Source of the DNA: Seleniivibrio woodruffii
GTDB taxonomy: Bacteria; Chrysiogenota; Deferribacteres; Deferribacterales; Geovibrionaceae
Direction of reading: 5' to 3'
NCBI RefSeq assembly: GCF_029267515.1
Contig: NZ_JAJUIS010000007.1
Coordinates: 101,405 to 165,404, forward strand
Length of the DNA: 64,000 bases
The notes under the pieces were generated by a model, which saw nothing but the letters and a program-made list of their open reading frames with translations, made no database searches and had not been told where the DNA came from. Made by a program: the position numbers and the translations under genes. Positions 54,033-62,342 of this stretch are shown piece by piece; position 1 is the first letter of the stretch; the number at the start of each line of letters is the position of its first letter.

Positions 54033-54041
54033 GTTTCCTCC

Positions 54042-54728
54042 TTATATTTTCGAGAATATTGATGCCGCTGGCGTGCCGGAGGCTTTAAGCCCGTGGGTGC
54101 CCTGCGCAACGGGGTTCTTTACCGTGCCGAAGATACCGGCGAGGGTGTCGGATGCCTGAATTAACGGATTTTCGCGCTCCAGCTTGTCTGCAAAGCCTAT
54201 GAGCGCCTGATAAGCCGACGCGGGGAGTTTGCCCGCCGCAGCCTCTTTCAGCCTGTTCAGTTTCTGTTCGAGGTTCATTGTCTTCAGCCTCGAAAATTCG
54301 CTCATTTCGCTGTCGGAGAGTACGAATCCGCAGTTGACGGGTGAAAATGTTATTATTTTCGTTCTGTCGCCCATACTGATGATTTTCAGGTCTTTGATCA
54401 TGGGGGGCACCGCACCGAGAAACGCCACATGGTGCAGATAGAGGCTGTCGTCCTCTTTGCGCGCCGCACCGATGCTCCAGTTTTTGTATCTGCCCTCGGC
54501 AAACGCTTCCGCCAGCTCCGCCCCAAGCTCTATCTCGCCCAGAAGCACGCTGCCGTCTGCGGAAGCCTCCACAGAAGTTACCCAGCCGAACGCAGGCATA
54601 CTGTCGTCCGACTCGTGCCCTATGGTCACAGGTACCTGCGGCGTAAAGTTTTCAGCCATACTGAGAATGTCCTCCGGTGTGATGACCACTCCGTTGTGAT
54701 TCCCCGCTCTGGCAAGTTCCAGTTTCAT
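54042..54728 (-). CDS. Mu I-like prohead protease/scaffold
   Basis: 228 residues from ATG 54728 (GGAGG eight bases upstream). The N-terminal 130 residues match the Mu gpI protease family: HNGVVITPEDILSMAENF, VPVTIGHESDDSMPAFGWV, GRYKNWSIGAA and LHHVAFLGAVPPMIKDL. The C-terminal helical part (about 150-228, MNLEQKLNRLKEAAAGKLPA) may serve as the scaffold that it later removes. It is the first gene of the cluster and would mature the procapsid. Confidence 0.75.
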   Translation of the reverse strand: MKLELARAGNHNGVVITPEDILSMAENFTPQVPVTIGHESDDSMPAFGWVTSVEASADGSVLLGEIELGAELAEAFAEGRYKNWSIGAARKEDDSLYLHHVAFLGAVPPMIKDLKIISMGDRTKIITFSPVNCGFVLSDSEMSEFSRLKTMNLEQKLNRLKEAAAGKLPASAYQALIGFADKLERENPLIQASDTLAGIFGTVKNPVAQGTHGLKASGTPAASIFSKI

Positions 54729-54798
54729 ATTTCCGCCTCCTTGTCTTTTCGGATTGGCAAATAATACAGGATTTGTTTGTTGTATATGTTTAAATAAG

Positions 54799-54813
54799 AC
54801 AAATGAAATTTGT
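54799..54813. promoter_or_regulatory. Palindromic operator candidate upstream of the phage-like operon
   Basis: Perfect inverted repeat ACAAAT-GAA-ATTTGT, 70 bases upstream of the protease gene ATG. A TATTAT -10-like element lies between it and the gene on the minus strand. It could bind a repressor controlling the cluster. Confidence 0.4.
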
Positions 54814-54880
54814 ATAAAATCCTCTTTCAATATATTTGAATAGAGGCTATCCTTTAGAAAAACCAAAAGGGGACGCACAG

Positions 54881-55840
54881 ATGCTTAGAAAGGGCTTTCT
54901 GCTGATATGTATGGCAATTTTCACCGCCTGCGCGGCTGACAATTCCGCCGTTTACCTTGATACCGCGGCACAGCTTAAAAATATGCCTGACGCCGATTCG
55001 GCTGTGAAAAAATATGAATCCACAGTGAGAAAGAGCGTACATTCGCACTTTTATTACGAAGGGCGCGGCGACCTTTATTTCGCATATGGGGAGTACGGAA
55101 ACGCTGTTAACGACTATACAAGCTCTCTGAGGAATAAGGAGGCGACGGACGTTCACATGAAGAGGGGACGGGCATACATGAAGCTGGGCTTTTATCCGGA
55201 CGCGGCTTATGATTTTTCATCCGTTATACAGCTTGGCGGTGAGAAGGCATATCTGGCATATTCCGAGCGCGCCAAGGCATATATTGAGCTTGGAAAATAT
55301 AAAGAGGCTCTGAAAGATATCGACAAGGCGCGCAGCCATACAGAGATATCGGCGGAGCTTGATAAATCCATGGCGGAGATATACTACAAGACCGCAGATT
55401 ATAACATGGCTAAAGTGTATGCACACAGAGCCGTTTCAGCACTTCCGGACGACGCTTCGCTTTATTTTCTACGTGGCAAACTGTTTTACAAAACCAGAGA
55501 CGCGAATCAGGCGATTGCGGACTACCGCAGGGCAATTGAGCTGAAACCCTCGTTCACAGAGGCGAAGAGAGAGCTTGCCATGGTATACGCTACCTGCCCC
55601 GTTTCAATATACAGAGACGGCGGAAAAGCTGTTGAGCTTGCGCAGGAGCTTTATTCAGCCGACGGAACTTCCGACAATGCCATGACACTTGCTGCGGCAT
55701 ATGCCGAAACAGGAGATTTTGAAAAGGCGGCAGATATTTTGAAAAAAGCCGTAGATTCCGAGAAAGATTTTGTTAAGCAGGACGATATGCGGGTATACCA
55801 GAAAGCGTATGAAGAGAAAAGAACCATAAATAGCTGGTAG
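54881..55840 (+). CDS. TPR-repeat lipoprotein
   Basis: 319 residues from ATG 54881 (AAAAGGGG about nine bases upstream). The signal peptide ends in the lipobox IFTAC. The rest is a chain of tetratricopeptide repeats (for example AYSERAKAYIELGKYKEALK and LYFLRGKLFYKTRDANQAIA), about seven in all. Such lipoproteins act as assembly platforms at the outer or inner membrane. It is divergent from the phage-like operon and looks like a host gene. Partner unknown. Confidence 0.78.
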   Translation: MLRKGFLLICMAIFTACAADNSAVYLDTAAQLKNMPDADSAVKKYESTVRKSVHSHFYYEGRGDLYFAYGEYGNAVNDYTSSLRNKEATDVHMKRGRAYMKLGFYPDAAYDFSSVIQLGGEKAYLAYSERAKAYIELGKYKEALKDIDKARSHTEISAELDKSMAEIYYKTADYNMAKVYAHRAVSALPDDASLYFLRGKLFYKTRDANQAIADYRRAIELKPSFTEAKRELAMVYATCPVSIYRDGGKAVELAQELYSADGTSDNAMTLAAAYAETGDFEKAADILKKAVDSEKDFVKQDDMRVYQKAYEEKRTINSW

Positions 55841-55850
55841 CAATAATTTA

Positions 55851-55885
55851 GGGCGTGCGCAGCCTGCGTACGCCCCTCTGTTTTT
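55851..55885 (+). terminator. Terminator of the TPR lipoprotein gene
   Basis: Eleven-base stem (GGGCGTGCGCA with TGCGTACGCCC, one G-U pair), loop GCC, then CCTCTGTTTTT. Confidence 0.8.
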
Positions 55886-55980
55886 AAAATGCGTGATGTA
55901 AAAAAATTTTACGCATTATCTGATGGTCAAAAAACTGTCACTCTATGTAAGAACTCCACTGACAAAGGGTTTATATAAAT

Positions 55981-56028
55981 CTTTCAACAGTTATTCCACA
56001 AATTTGTTGATAAAAAAATGCTTGACAG
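55981..56028. repeat. 48-base intergenic repeat, copy B
   Basis: It matches 33281-33328 at 43 of 48 positions. Further imperfect DnaA-box-like sites follow to 56154 (for example TTTTCCACA at 56146-56154). It lies between the converging TPR and subtilase genes. Confidence 0.85.
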
Positions 56029-56137
56029 CCTAAATGCCTAAAATTCGGGGAGTTCGTGTGATTGTTCGTAATATCAGTGGTTTGTGGAATTATGTGGAAA
56101 GTGTGCTGATAAATCAGGTTTTTTTATGACAAAGTTT

Positions 56138-58309
56138 TCAACAGGTTTTCCACATTTTTGATGCAGGCTCAAGCAGTCCGTCGTATTCATTGTAATGAAG
56201 GTACATTTCATTAAATAGATTTTCCCTTTCATGAGTGAAAGATAGAACAATTGCGTATCTCGTTTCCTTATTTCCGGTGTAAAAGTCGCGTTTAGAAGGA
56301 GTGATTCTCAATACCAGTTGACGGGGCAGCCAAACGCTCTTCAGCCTTGTTTCGTACAGCTTAACAGGATTCCACTTTAAAACCTCCTTGGGAAGCTGTC
56401 GTTTTCCTGCTTCATCCGGCAGGGTCAGCAGGTTTTTTGACGTAACAAGTGCCTTCCAAGTGCCGTTTCTGTAATACCCAAGCGACAGTTCAAGGTTAGT
56501 GCAGCAGTAGTAGTGTGGAAAGTTCAGGTCTGTTGGTGTTTTATATACCAGCGTCATTTCTATGCTTCCGGCTGTTTTTCCGCACATGGACTTTGGTACG
56601 GGGATACCCTCCACCTCGCTTATACTGCCGTGGAGTACGGTGCCCTCATGGAGATAGACTGCGCTGCCGGGAATGTTTTCAAAATCATCACAGTCATCCG
56701 TTATTATGCCGTAACCTGTGTAAGGATCCGGTGCACGGCGGGTCCTCAGGCGGGTGTAGTGGAGAATTATTGCCTTTGTCATATCAGGGCTCTGAAACGC
56801 GTGTGAATATCTGTGGAAAATTTTTGCCGCGAGCGCTGCCGCCATTGGAACTGCGTGGGACGTGCCTGAATCTTCAGCCAGTTCATTGCGGGTTCCTATT
56901 GAGAACACACCAACAGGATATAGTCTGCCCATGCGTTTTTCGTGTGCCCCTCCATAGGCGCATATTTCCGGTTTGATAAATCCCCCTGTGGACGGACCGC
57001 GGCGTGTGAAGAGCGAAGGGGAGTGTCGGGGCTGCACGTTGGTGTCTTTATGGGTGATGGAGCCTACTGTAAGCGAATGTACGCTCTCTGCCGGAGATAC
57101 AATGCGGTCGTTTTCCGCTGCTGATCCAGAAGGATCGCGCAGCCTGTCATAGTTGCCGCCGGAAATGACAAAAAGCACGTCGTAACGCTCCTGAAGAGTG
57201 TCAAGCACATGAGCAGCCGCGGAAAACCTTTCCATGTCCGACTGCTCGTTGGAGCCAAGGGAAATATTGTATATTTTTACTATCCTATGGTACATTTTAA
57301 GCAGTTTTTCCATCCTCTGGCTGAAATCAGAAAGCTGTATCCCGCCCCCTGCCGGAAGTATCTCTGCATTCAGATAGACGATGCCTCCGAAGCTGTCACC
57401 CTCAGTAAGCAGCCTGCCCGTCACAAAAGTTCCGTGTTTGGGGTCTCTTTCATCTTCATGGCAGAAACTGACTGTGTCCAGTTCCCATTCACGCAGGAAA
57501 GAGTTTTGTGCAACACCGGAATCCACAACCGCTGCCCGCGGATATATTCTGTCTGTTTCGCGGGGCTTCACACACTCAAGAGGAAGATTTTCATGTCTGA
57601 TATAATCCTCTTTCAGCAAAAGACACGATGCGGGAGAAACCGACCGCACAAGGCTATGGGTCGCTATTGTGTCCAGCTTCGCCTTAATATCCGGTATGCG
57701 GGTCTGGATGATTTGATATCCGCCGATATCTATGACCTTTGCCGTGTATGCGGAGGTCTCGTTTTTCAGAAAACCTATGAGGCTGTCCCTGCCTCCGCCT
57801 GGCAGGGTATGGATATAGATACTTTCGTCGGCCTTCATATCTGAAAAGCCCGTTTCAAAAGGGCTGCTCAGAGTTATCTTCTCATAGGGCATAAAAGTGC
57901 GTATAGTCTCTATGTGGCTGAAAGAGGCGAGAAAATCCTTTCCGCGCCCGTAAAGTATGTGTCTGTTCAACTTTGCAAGATCGGTTGCGTCATTAATTGA
58001 GAAAACGATATCGGATAACGAAAGACTTGCTGCCGGGCGGATGCCTGTTGCAGAAAAGAAATGGTATCGCAGAGATTTAGAAAGTGAGTCCTGTCTTAGG
58101 TTAATGATGTTGAAAACCGGAAGGGAGCGGTTGTATTCAAATTTTTTGTAAAATCCGAATCCGGTCTCAAGAGAACCGGCGATCTGCTTTCTGTCCGGAA
58201 GTCCGCGGCAGGAGGTTCGCGGCGACCCGCCTCTTGCTATTCTTGGGTTTGGTCTGTGCATCGATCTGGAAAAACGCAGAATGAACGGATAACAGCCGCT
58301 GACTGTCAT
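56138..58309 (-). CDS. Intracellular S8 subtilase (Y4bN-like)
   Basis: 723 residues, no signal peptide. Catalytic triad of subtilisin-type proteases: D263 (AAVVDSGVA), H292 (KHGTFVTGRL) and S484 (EDSGTSHAVPMA), with oxyanion Asn N386 (ISGGN). A 250-residue N-terminal domain and a 180-residue C-terminal beta domain (MTLVYKTPTDLNFPHYYC) flank it. The layout resembles the Y4bN-type S8 proteins of rhizobia, which usually sit beside an AAA+ ATPase; none is here. It starts 29 bases after an XRE repressor gene (GGGGAGG ten bases before the ATG), so the two form an operon. Substrate unknown. Confidence 0.75.
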   Translation of the reverse strand: MTVSGCYPFILRFSRSMHRPNPRIARGGSPRTSCRGLPDRKQIAGSLETGFGFYKKFEYNRSLPVFNIINLRQDSLSKSLRYHFFSATGIRPAASLSLSDIVFSINDATDLAKLNRHILYGRGKDFLASFSHIETIRTFMPYEKITLSSPFETGFSDMKADESIYIHTLPGGGRDSLIGFLKNETSAYTAKVIDIGGYQIIQTRIPDIKAKLDTIATHSLVRSVSPASCLLLKEDYIRHENLPLECVKPRETDRIYPRAAVVDSGVAQNSFLREWELDTVSFCHEDERDPKHGTFVTGRLLTEGDSFGGIVYLNAEILPAGGGIQLSDFSQRMEKLLKMYHRIVKIYNISLGSNEQSDMERFSAAAHVLDTLQERYDVLFVISGGNYDRLRDPSGSAAENDRIVSPAESVHSLTVGSITHKDTNVQPRHSPSLFTRRGPSTGGFIKPEICAYGGAHEKRMGRLYPVGVFSIGTRNELAEDSGTSHAVPMAAALAAKIFHRYSHAFQSPDMTKAIILHYTRLRTRRAPDPYTGYGIITDDCDDFENIPGSAVYLHEGTVLHGSISEVEGIPVPKSMCGKTAGSIEMTLVYKTPTDLNFPHYYCCTNLELSLGYYRNGTWKALVTSKNLLTLPDEAGKRQLPKEVLKWNPVKLYETRLKSVWLPRQLVLRITPSKRDFYTGNKETRYAIVLSFTHERENLFNEMYLHYNEYDGLLEPASKMWKTC

Positions 58310-58338
58310 AGGGCCGATACCTCCCCGTAATAGACCGG

Positions 58339-58698
58339 TCAGCTTGAAAATTCTTTCAGCAAGGCTCGGATGACCGTTTCGATGAATCGTATCTTGTCGA
58401 AATCAAGATCGGAGATATCTTCCAGAAGCTCATGCCAGCCTGCGGGTATGTCCGGACCCTGTGCGCTGTTTGCGTGTAGAGTTGCGGTTTTGTAATATGA
58501 CATGGGCTGTTCATTAAAAAAATATCTGATATCTATGTTGTATCTGTTTGCTATAACGGCAAGTTTTGCAGCATCAATGTTTCCGGTACATTCGTAGTGG
58601 CTGATTACCTGCTGGGTTACGTTAAGAAGATTGCCCAGCTCTTTCTGGTTTATTTTCAGTTCCTTACGGAGTTCTTTGAGTTTGTCGCCTATATTCAT
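58339..58698 (-). CDS. Cro/CI-type XRE repressor
   Basis: 119 residues from ATG 58698. N-terminal XRE HTH (GDKLKELRKELKINQKELGN, then VTQQVISHYECTG), followed by a short acidic helical tail, so it is not an S24-cleavable repressor. No ribosome site precedes the ATG. A good promoter (TTGAAC-N17-TATAAG) puts the transcription start at or next to the ATG, suggesting a leaderless message. It probably represses its own operon and the divergent HTH gene. Confidence 0.8.
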   Translation of the reverse strand: MNIGDKLKELRKELKINQKELGNLLNVTQQVISHYECTGNIDAAKLAVIANRYNIDIRYFFNEQPMSYYKTATLHANSAQGPDIPAGWHELLEDISDLDFDKIRFIETVIRALLKEFSS

Positions 58699-58704
58699 AT
58701 CTAA

Positions 58705-58776
58705 CTTATACAGATTATTTATGTCAGGTTCAAACAGAAAATATTTGTTGAAAAATACAGTCAATATGTGTATATA
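58705..58776. promoter_or_regulatory. Divergent promoter pair with a shared operator
   Basis: Minus strand: TTGAAC (58733-58728), 17 bases, TATAAG (58710-58705). Plus strand: TTGAAA (58748-58753), 17 bases, TATATA (58771-58776). Between the two -35 elements lies a 17-base imperfect palindrome (58733-58749), AACA...TGTT. The arrangement is that of a temperate-phage switch. Confidence 0.65.
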
Positions 58777-58807
58777 GATACAAATTATATATGTTACGGA
58801 GGGTGAA

Positions 58808-59059
58808 ATGGCGGCGTCCTGTAAAGTTTGGGAAGAGGAAAGTATAACGAAACAGATGGCGAAGGTTGTTTCGAAAAACCTGACAATATATCAGGTTGCC
58901 AAGATGCTTCAGGTAAGCCACATAACGGTGAGGCGCTGGATAAAGGAGGCAAAGCTCATCGCATGGAACACGAATCTTGAAGGGCGCGGGAGATGGCGCG
59001 TTCCGAAAGAGAGCCTTGAGGAGTTTCTTCAGTCAAGAAACTGCATGAATATCGACTGA
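58808..59059 (+). CDS. Excisionase/MerR-like HTH protein
   Basis: 83 residues. HTH_17/excisionase type: LTIYQVAKMLQVSHITVRRW, then a wing with GRGRWRVPKESLEEFLQSR. Ribosome site GGAGG before the ATG. In phages and islands such proteins act as excisionases or as Cro-like regulators. It is divergent from the XRE-subtilase operon and shares its promoter region. No integrase is present in the window. Confidence 0.72.
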   Translation: MAASCKVWEEESITKQMAKVVSKNLTIYQVAKMLQVSHITVRRWIKEAKLIAWNTNLEGRGRWRVPKESLEEFLQSRNCMNID

Positions 59060-59068
59060 ATAATATTA

Positions 59069-59145
59069 AAAAAGAGATCTCGTCGTCGTTACACTCTTTG
59101 CGAAGACGAACGGTCTTTAGGAGTGCAGCGAAGAAATCTTATTTC
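59069..59145. repeat. Imperfect inverted repeat between HTH gene and ftsY
   Basis: Left arm (AGATCTCGTCG...ACACTC) is partly complementary to the right arm (GGAGTG...GCGAAG...ATCT). It resembles dispersed intergenic hairpin repeats in other genomes and may also end the two converging transcripts. No second copy was found here. Confidence 0.35.
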
Positions 59146-59148
59146 AGG

Positions 59149-60147
59149 TTACCTGTTAGTGTCAAACAGAGCTTCAACAAAGTTTTGAGCGTCGAAGGGC
59201 TTCAGGTCGTCTATGCCTTCGCCGAAACCGATGAACTTAACAGGAACCCTGAGTTCGTCCACTATACCTATGATGGCTCCGCCCTTTGCGGTTCCGTCCA
59301 GTTTTGTGAGAACAAGACCTGTGAGTCCGACGTCTTCGTGGAATTTAAGCGCCTGAGAAAGTGCGTTCTGCCCGCTGGTGGCGTCGAGAACGAGAAGTAC
59401 CTCATGAGGGGCGTCCGGGAGTTCCTTTTTTGCCACACGGACAATTTTTTCAAGCTCTTTCATAAGGTTAACTTTGGTTTGGAGCCTGCCCGCTGTGTCG
59501 CATATCAGCACATCAAAGTTTTTAGCCTTGCAGGATTGGATAGCGTCGAATATAACGGCGGCGCTGTCGCTTCCTGCTGATTGCTTGACTACGGGTACAT
59601 CCACCCTGTCCGCCCATACACACAACTGGTCTATCGCTGCTGCACGGAAGGTGTCTCCTGCCGCCAGACAGGTTTTAAGTCCTTGTTCCTTAAACATTTT
59701 AGCCATTTTGGCAATGCTTGTGGTTTTGCCTGTTCCGTTTACGCCAACCACCATCATAACATAGGGACGGTCTGCTGTCTGCACTAGGCTGTTATCTATA
59801 TTCAGAATATTGAATATTTGTTCTTTTAGTGCATTTTTCAGATCTTCGGGATTTTTAAGTGTTTTTCTGTCAACCTGGTCGCGAACGGAATCGATTATCT
59901 TCATAGTGGTTTCGACACCGATGTCTGATGTTATGAACAGCTCTTCAAGCTCTTCCAGAAGGTCGTCGTCTATCTCTTTTCTGCCGAGGAAGATGTTTTC
60001 CATACCGCCGACGAGCTTGCCGGAGGTTTTTGAAAGTCCCTGTTTGAGTTTCTGAAAAAAGCCCGCGGAGGATTCAGAGGATTCCTGTTGTCCCTGCTTT
60101 TCAGGTTCAGTTTTTTCCGATTTTTTGAATATGCTGAAAAATCCCAT
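59149..60147 (-). CDS. ftsY: Signal recognition particle receptor
   Basis: 332 residues. Short acidic N-terminus, then a complete NG GTPase: G1 GVNGTGKTTSIAKMAKMF, AAGDTFRAAAIDQL, DTAGRLQ and TKLDGTAKGG. FtsY docks the SRP-ribosome complex at the inner membrane. Single gene, no operon partner visible. Confidence 0.96.
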   Translation of the reverse strand: MGFFSIFKKSEKTEPEKQGQQESSESSAGFFQKLKQGLSKTSGKLVGGMENIFLGRKEIDDDLLEELEELFITSDIGVETTMKIIDSVRDQVDRKTLKNPEDLKNALKEQIFNILNIDNSLVQTADRPYVMMVVGVNGTGKTTSIAKMAKMFKEQGLKTCLAAGDTFRAAAIDQLCVWADRVDVPVVKQSAGSDSAAVIFDAIQSCKAKNFDVLICDTAGRLQTKVNLMKELEKIVRVAKKELPDAPHEVLLVLDATSGQNALSQALKFHEDVGLTGLVLTKLDGTAKGGAIIGIVDELRVPVKFIGFGEGIDDLKPFDAQNFVEALFDTNR

Positions 60148-60253
60148 TACGCCTCCAATCTTAAAGCTATGTATTATATGCGGAAATATAGATTAATACA
60201 AGTGGTAGTGTCCTTTTTTACCAGTCCCGTTCCATAGTTCTGCCTTTTTGGCA

Positions 60254-61297
60254 TCATCTTATTTTTATTTGTGAATATTTTGAGCATGGAAAGTATTTTT
60301 CGAATTCCTCGCGTTCGCCGGGGTCGAAACCGAATACCCTTTCCCACACCGTTTCGTGTTCCATGCAGAAATATATGAATACGTTTTTCCAGTATTTCCG
60401 TACCTCGCGGACAAAGAAATCCAGCATGTAAACCCGCTGGGATTTGAAATAACGCATCTTCCCGTCCAGAGATTTCACATAACTGCCCTGAAGCAGCAGA
60501 GAACTTTCAAACTTACCGCGCACTATGTCCAGAAGCTCCGGCATGAACCGGAAAGTCGATACGCTTATGTAATTTACGGACGATTCCGGCACGGAACTGC
60601 ACATCTCTTCTATGACCTTTGCGTAGTCTTTTTCAAAATCGGCTGAGTATATCAGCGGGTCATAATGAAATCCTATCCCAAGCCCGTGGGCGGCGCAGTC
60701 TGCGGCGGCTTTCAGTCTGTCCTGAATACGAGAGGTGCCGTGTTCCTCCGCCTCCATGATGGCTGGCGGGTTCATACTCCATGAAACCATGAGGTTTTTT
60801 GGGTTGCAGTTTAAAAGGTTAGAGACGTTTGCGGATTTTGTCTTGAACTCGAACAGAATGTTGTCCGACCTGTTTATTATGTCGGCTATGTAGCCGCTGA
60901 AATTGAATATATGGTCGAGAGCAAGGCTGTCGGTGAGTTCACCTGTGCCCAGCCTGAAAAACCTGTCTTTCGGCATATTTTGGATTTCACGTCTGACGTT
61001 TTCGAAGTCTGAGTAAACTTTGATATATTCGTGGTTAAGGTAGCTTTGCAGGATGCAGTAGGTGCAGTCGAACGGGCAGCCCTCGGATATATCGGTGACG
61101 TGATAATCACAGCAGCGGTATATCTTCGTCGCCGGACAGCGGTGAACGAAGGTGTTGTGCTCGTCTGCTATGTAGATGCTGGTTTTCTCATCCGGCACCT
61201 CGCAGGCTGAATCCACAAGTGTCACGTCCTTGTTTTTCAGAACCCTCTGTGCCGGTATGCTGTTTACAGCTTTTCGGCTAAGATATACCCTGCTCAT
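60254..61297 (-). CDS. Spore photoproduct lyase-family radical SAM protein
   Basis: About 347 residues from ATG 61297, which overlaps the end of the upstream gene by 20 bases. The radical SAM motif is CPFDCTYCILQSYLNH (CX3CX2C), the hallmark of the SPL family. Further SPL-like segments are RLGTGELTDSLALDH, LFEFKTKSANV and VSWSMNPP. SPL repairs spore photoproduct in DNA of endospore formers; nothing else here suggests sporulation. Homologues in non-spore formers are known, with unproven function. Confidence 0.85.
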   Translation of the reverse strand: MSRVYLSRKAVNSIPAQRVLKNKDVTLVDSACEVPDEKTSIYIADEHNTFVHRCPATKIYRCCDYHVTDISEGCPFDCTYCILQSYLNHEYIKVYSDFENVRREIQNMPKDRFFRLGTGELTDSLALDHIFNFSGYIADIINRSDNILFEFKTKSANVSNLLNCNPKNLMVSWSMNPPAIMEAEEHGTSRIQDRLKAAADCAAHGLGIGFHYDPLIYSADFEKDYAKVIEEMCSSVPESSVNYISVSTFRFMPELLDIVRGKFESSLLLQGSYVKSLDGKMRYFKSQRVYMLDFFVREVRKYWKNVFIYFCMEHETVWERVFGFDPGEREEFEKYFPCSKYSQIKIR

Positions 61298-62081
61298 CCA
61301 GAAATCCGTATATTTTTTGTATCGTCGATGTTTTTGATTCAACTGAGCGCAGTATGCGTTCCGCTTCCTCTGCTGTGCCTGCGGTGAAGCTGAATGTCAG
61401 TCTGCCTGTTTCGAAACTGTCAGGAGAACTGATTGACACCGGCAGTTCAGACGTGAGTCTGCCGAACCCTTCCATAAACGTCTGCCGTGCTTTGTCGCGT
61501 TCTGCGGAGAGATTTTTAACAACGTCGCCCCTAAGATGCTCCTGTGTTATCTGCGGCGTCATGTCGAACAGGATGTTCACAAGATTTCTGAAATCACCCA
61601 GAGAGATATCCTTTGCGGCGATGGTATCTGCGACATACCCTTTGCATATGTCGTTCAGCTTATTGAAGACCGCCAGAGTTTTCAGCGGTATGTCCTTTGA
61701 CCGCAGATATTTTTTCAGCGGTTCGGGATATGACGCGACAGCTTCCAGCGTCTGAAAATTCTGCCGCCCCTTTATATTATATTCAGAGAAAACTTTTATA
61801 TCAGAGTAATTGATGCACAGTTTAGTGCATATTTGTGAGATGTTTGCAAGTTCAACCATGCTGATTCTGCCGTGAACAGAAACGGAAAGATTCAGCGCGT
61901 GGGCGAGGGAGTGCGCCGCAAGTACATAATAGCCGTCTGCCTCTTCAAAGCCGCTGATAAAGAAGTATTCGCCATTAATATCCGCCACTGCGGGCGGAAA
62001 AACGGAAACTTCTTCCCTGTTCTCTGTCCATCTGAGAATATTAAGCGGCTTTATGCCGGTTTTAATTGTTCCGCAAACCAT
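61278..62081 (-). CDS. Partner of the SPL-like protein, function unknown
   Basis: 267 residues, cytoplasmic. It starts with KPLNILRWTE and contains ASYPEPLKKYLRSKDIPLKT, a stretch that recalls the HTH-adjacent part of ParB/KorB-like proteins, but I see no catalytic motif. It overlaps the SPL-like gene by 20 bases, so the two are co-translated. A DNA-related role with the radical SAM enzyme is inferred from this coupling only. Confidence 0.6.
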   Translation of the reverse strand: MVCGTIKTGIKPLNILRWTENREEVSVFPPAVADINGEYFFISGFEEADGYYVLAAHSLAHALNLSVSVHGRISMVELANISQICTKLCINYSDIKVFSEYNIKGRQNFQTLEAVASYPEPLKKYLRSKDIPLKTLAVFNKLNDICKGYVADTIAAKDISLGDFRNLVNILFDMTPQITQEHLRGDVVKNLSAERDKARQTFMEGFGRLTSELPVSISSPDSFETGRLTFSFTAGTAEEAERILRSVESKTSTIQKIYGFLDEQGIS

Positions 62082-62342
62082 GTTTTTTCACCTGTGGCAC
62101 GCACTTTACAGAAAAGAAACGGTCTTGTCCATAAGCCCTGTGAGTAAAATTTTTTTACATATTTTTATGCACATATTTTCTCCATATCCGAATACGCATA
62201 CATATCAATCCCTTATCGCCTGAAAGCCTGTAGTGATGCTATTTTGAGCAGTTTCAATATCCCTTGACTAGCGAAATATATTTTGTTAACTTTGGCATAA
62301 ATTGTACGATATTGTCATCAATAGGTATAGATTGGCACAAAA

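Larger units (their letters stand above)
42605..54728 (-). mobile_element. Phage-derived structural gene cluster without packaging or integration genes
   Basis: Sixteen minus-strand genes, mostly spaced by 0-20 bases or overlapping by 1-8, form one unit of 12.1 kb. The upstream part is a Mu/lambda-like head module; the rest encodes beta-rich surface or baseplate-like proteins and a LamG-type fibre. I find no large terminase, portal, tape measure, tube, sheath, integrase, transposase or replication gene. No att-like direct repeat is visible at its ends. Confidence 0.75.

Noticed and set aside
42605..54728. Complete Mu-like prophage
   Set aside because: No transposase, terminase, portal, sheath or tape measure could be found in any frame.
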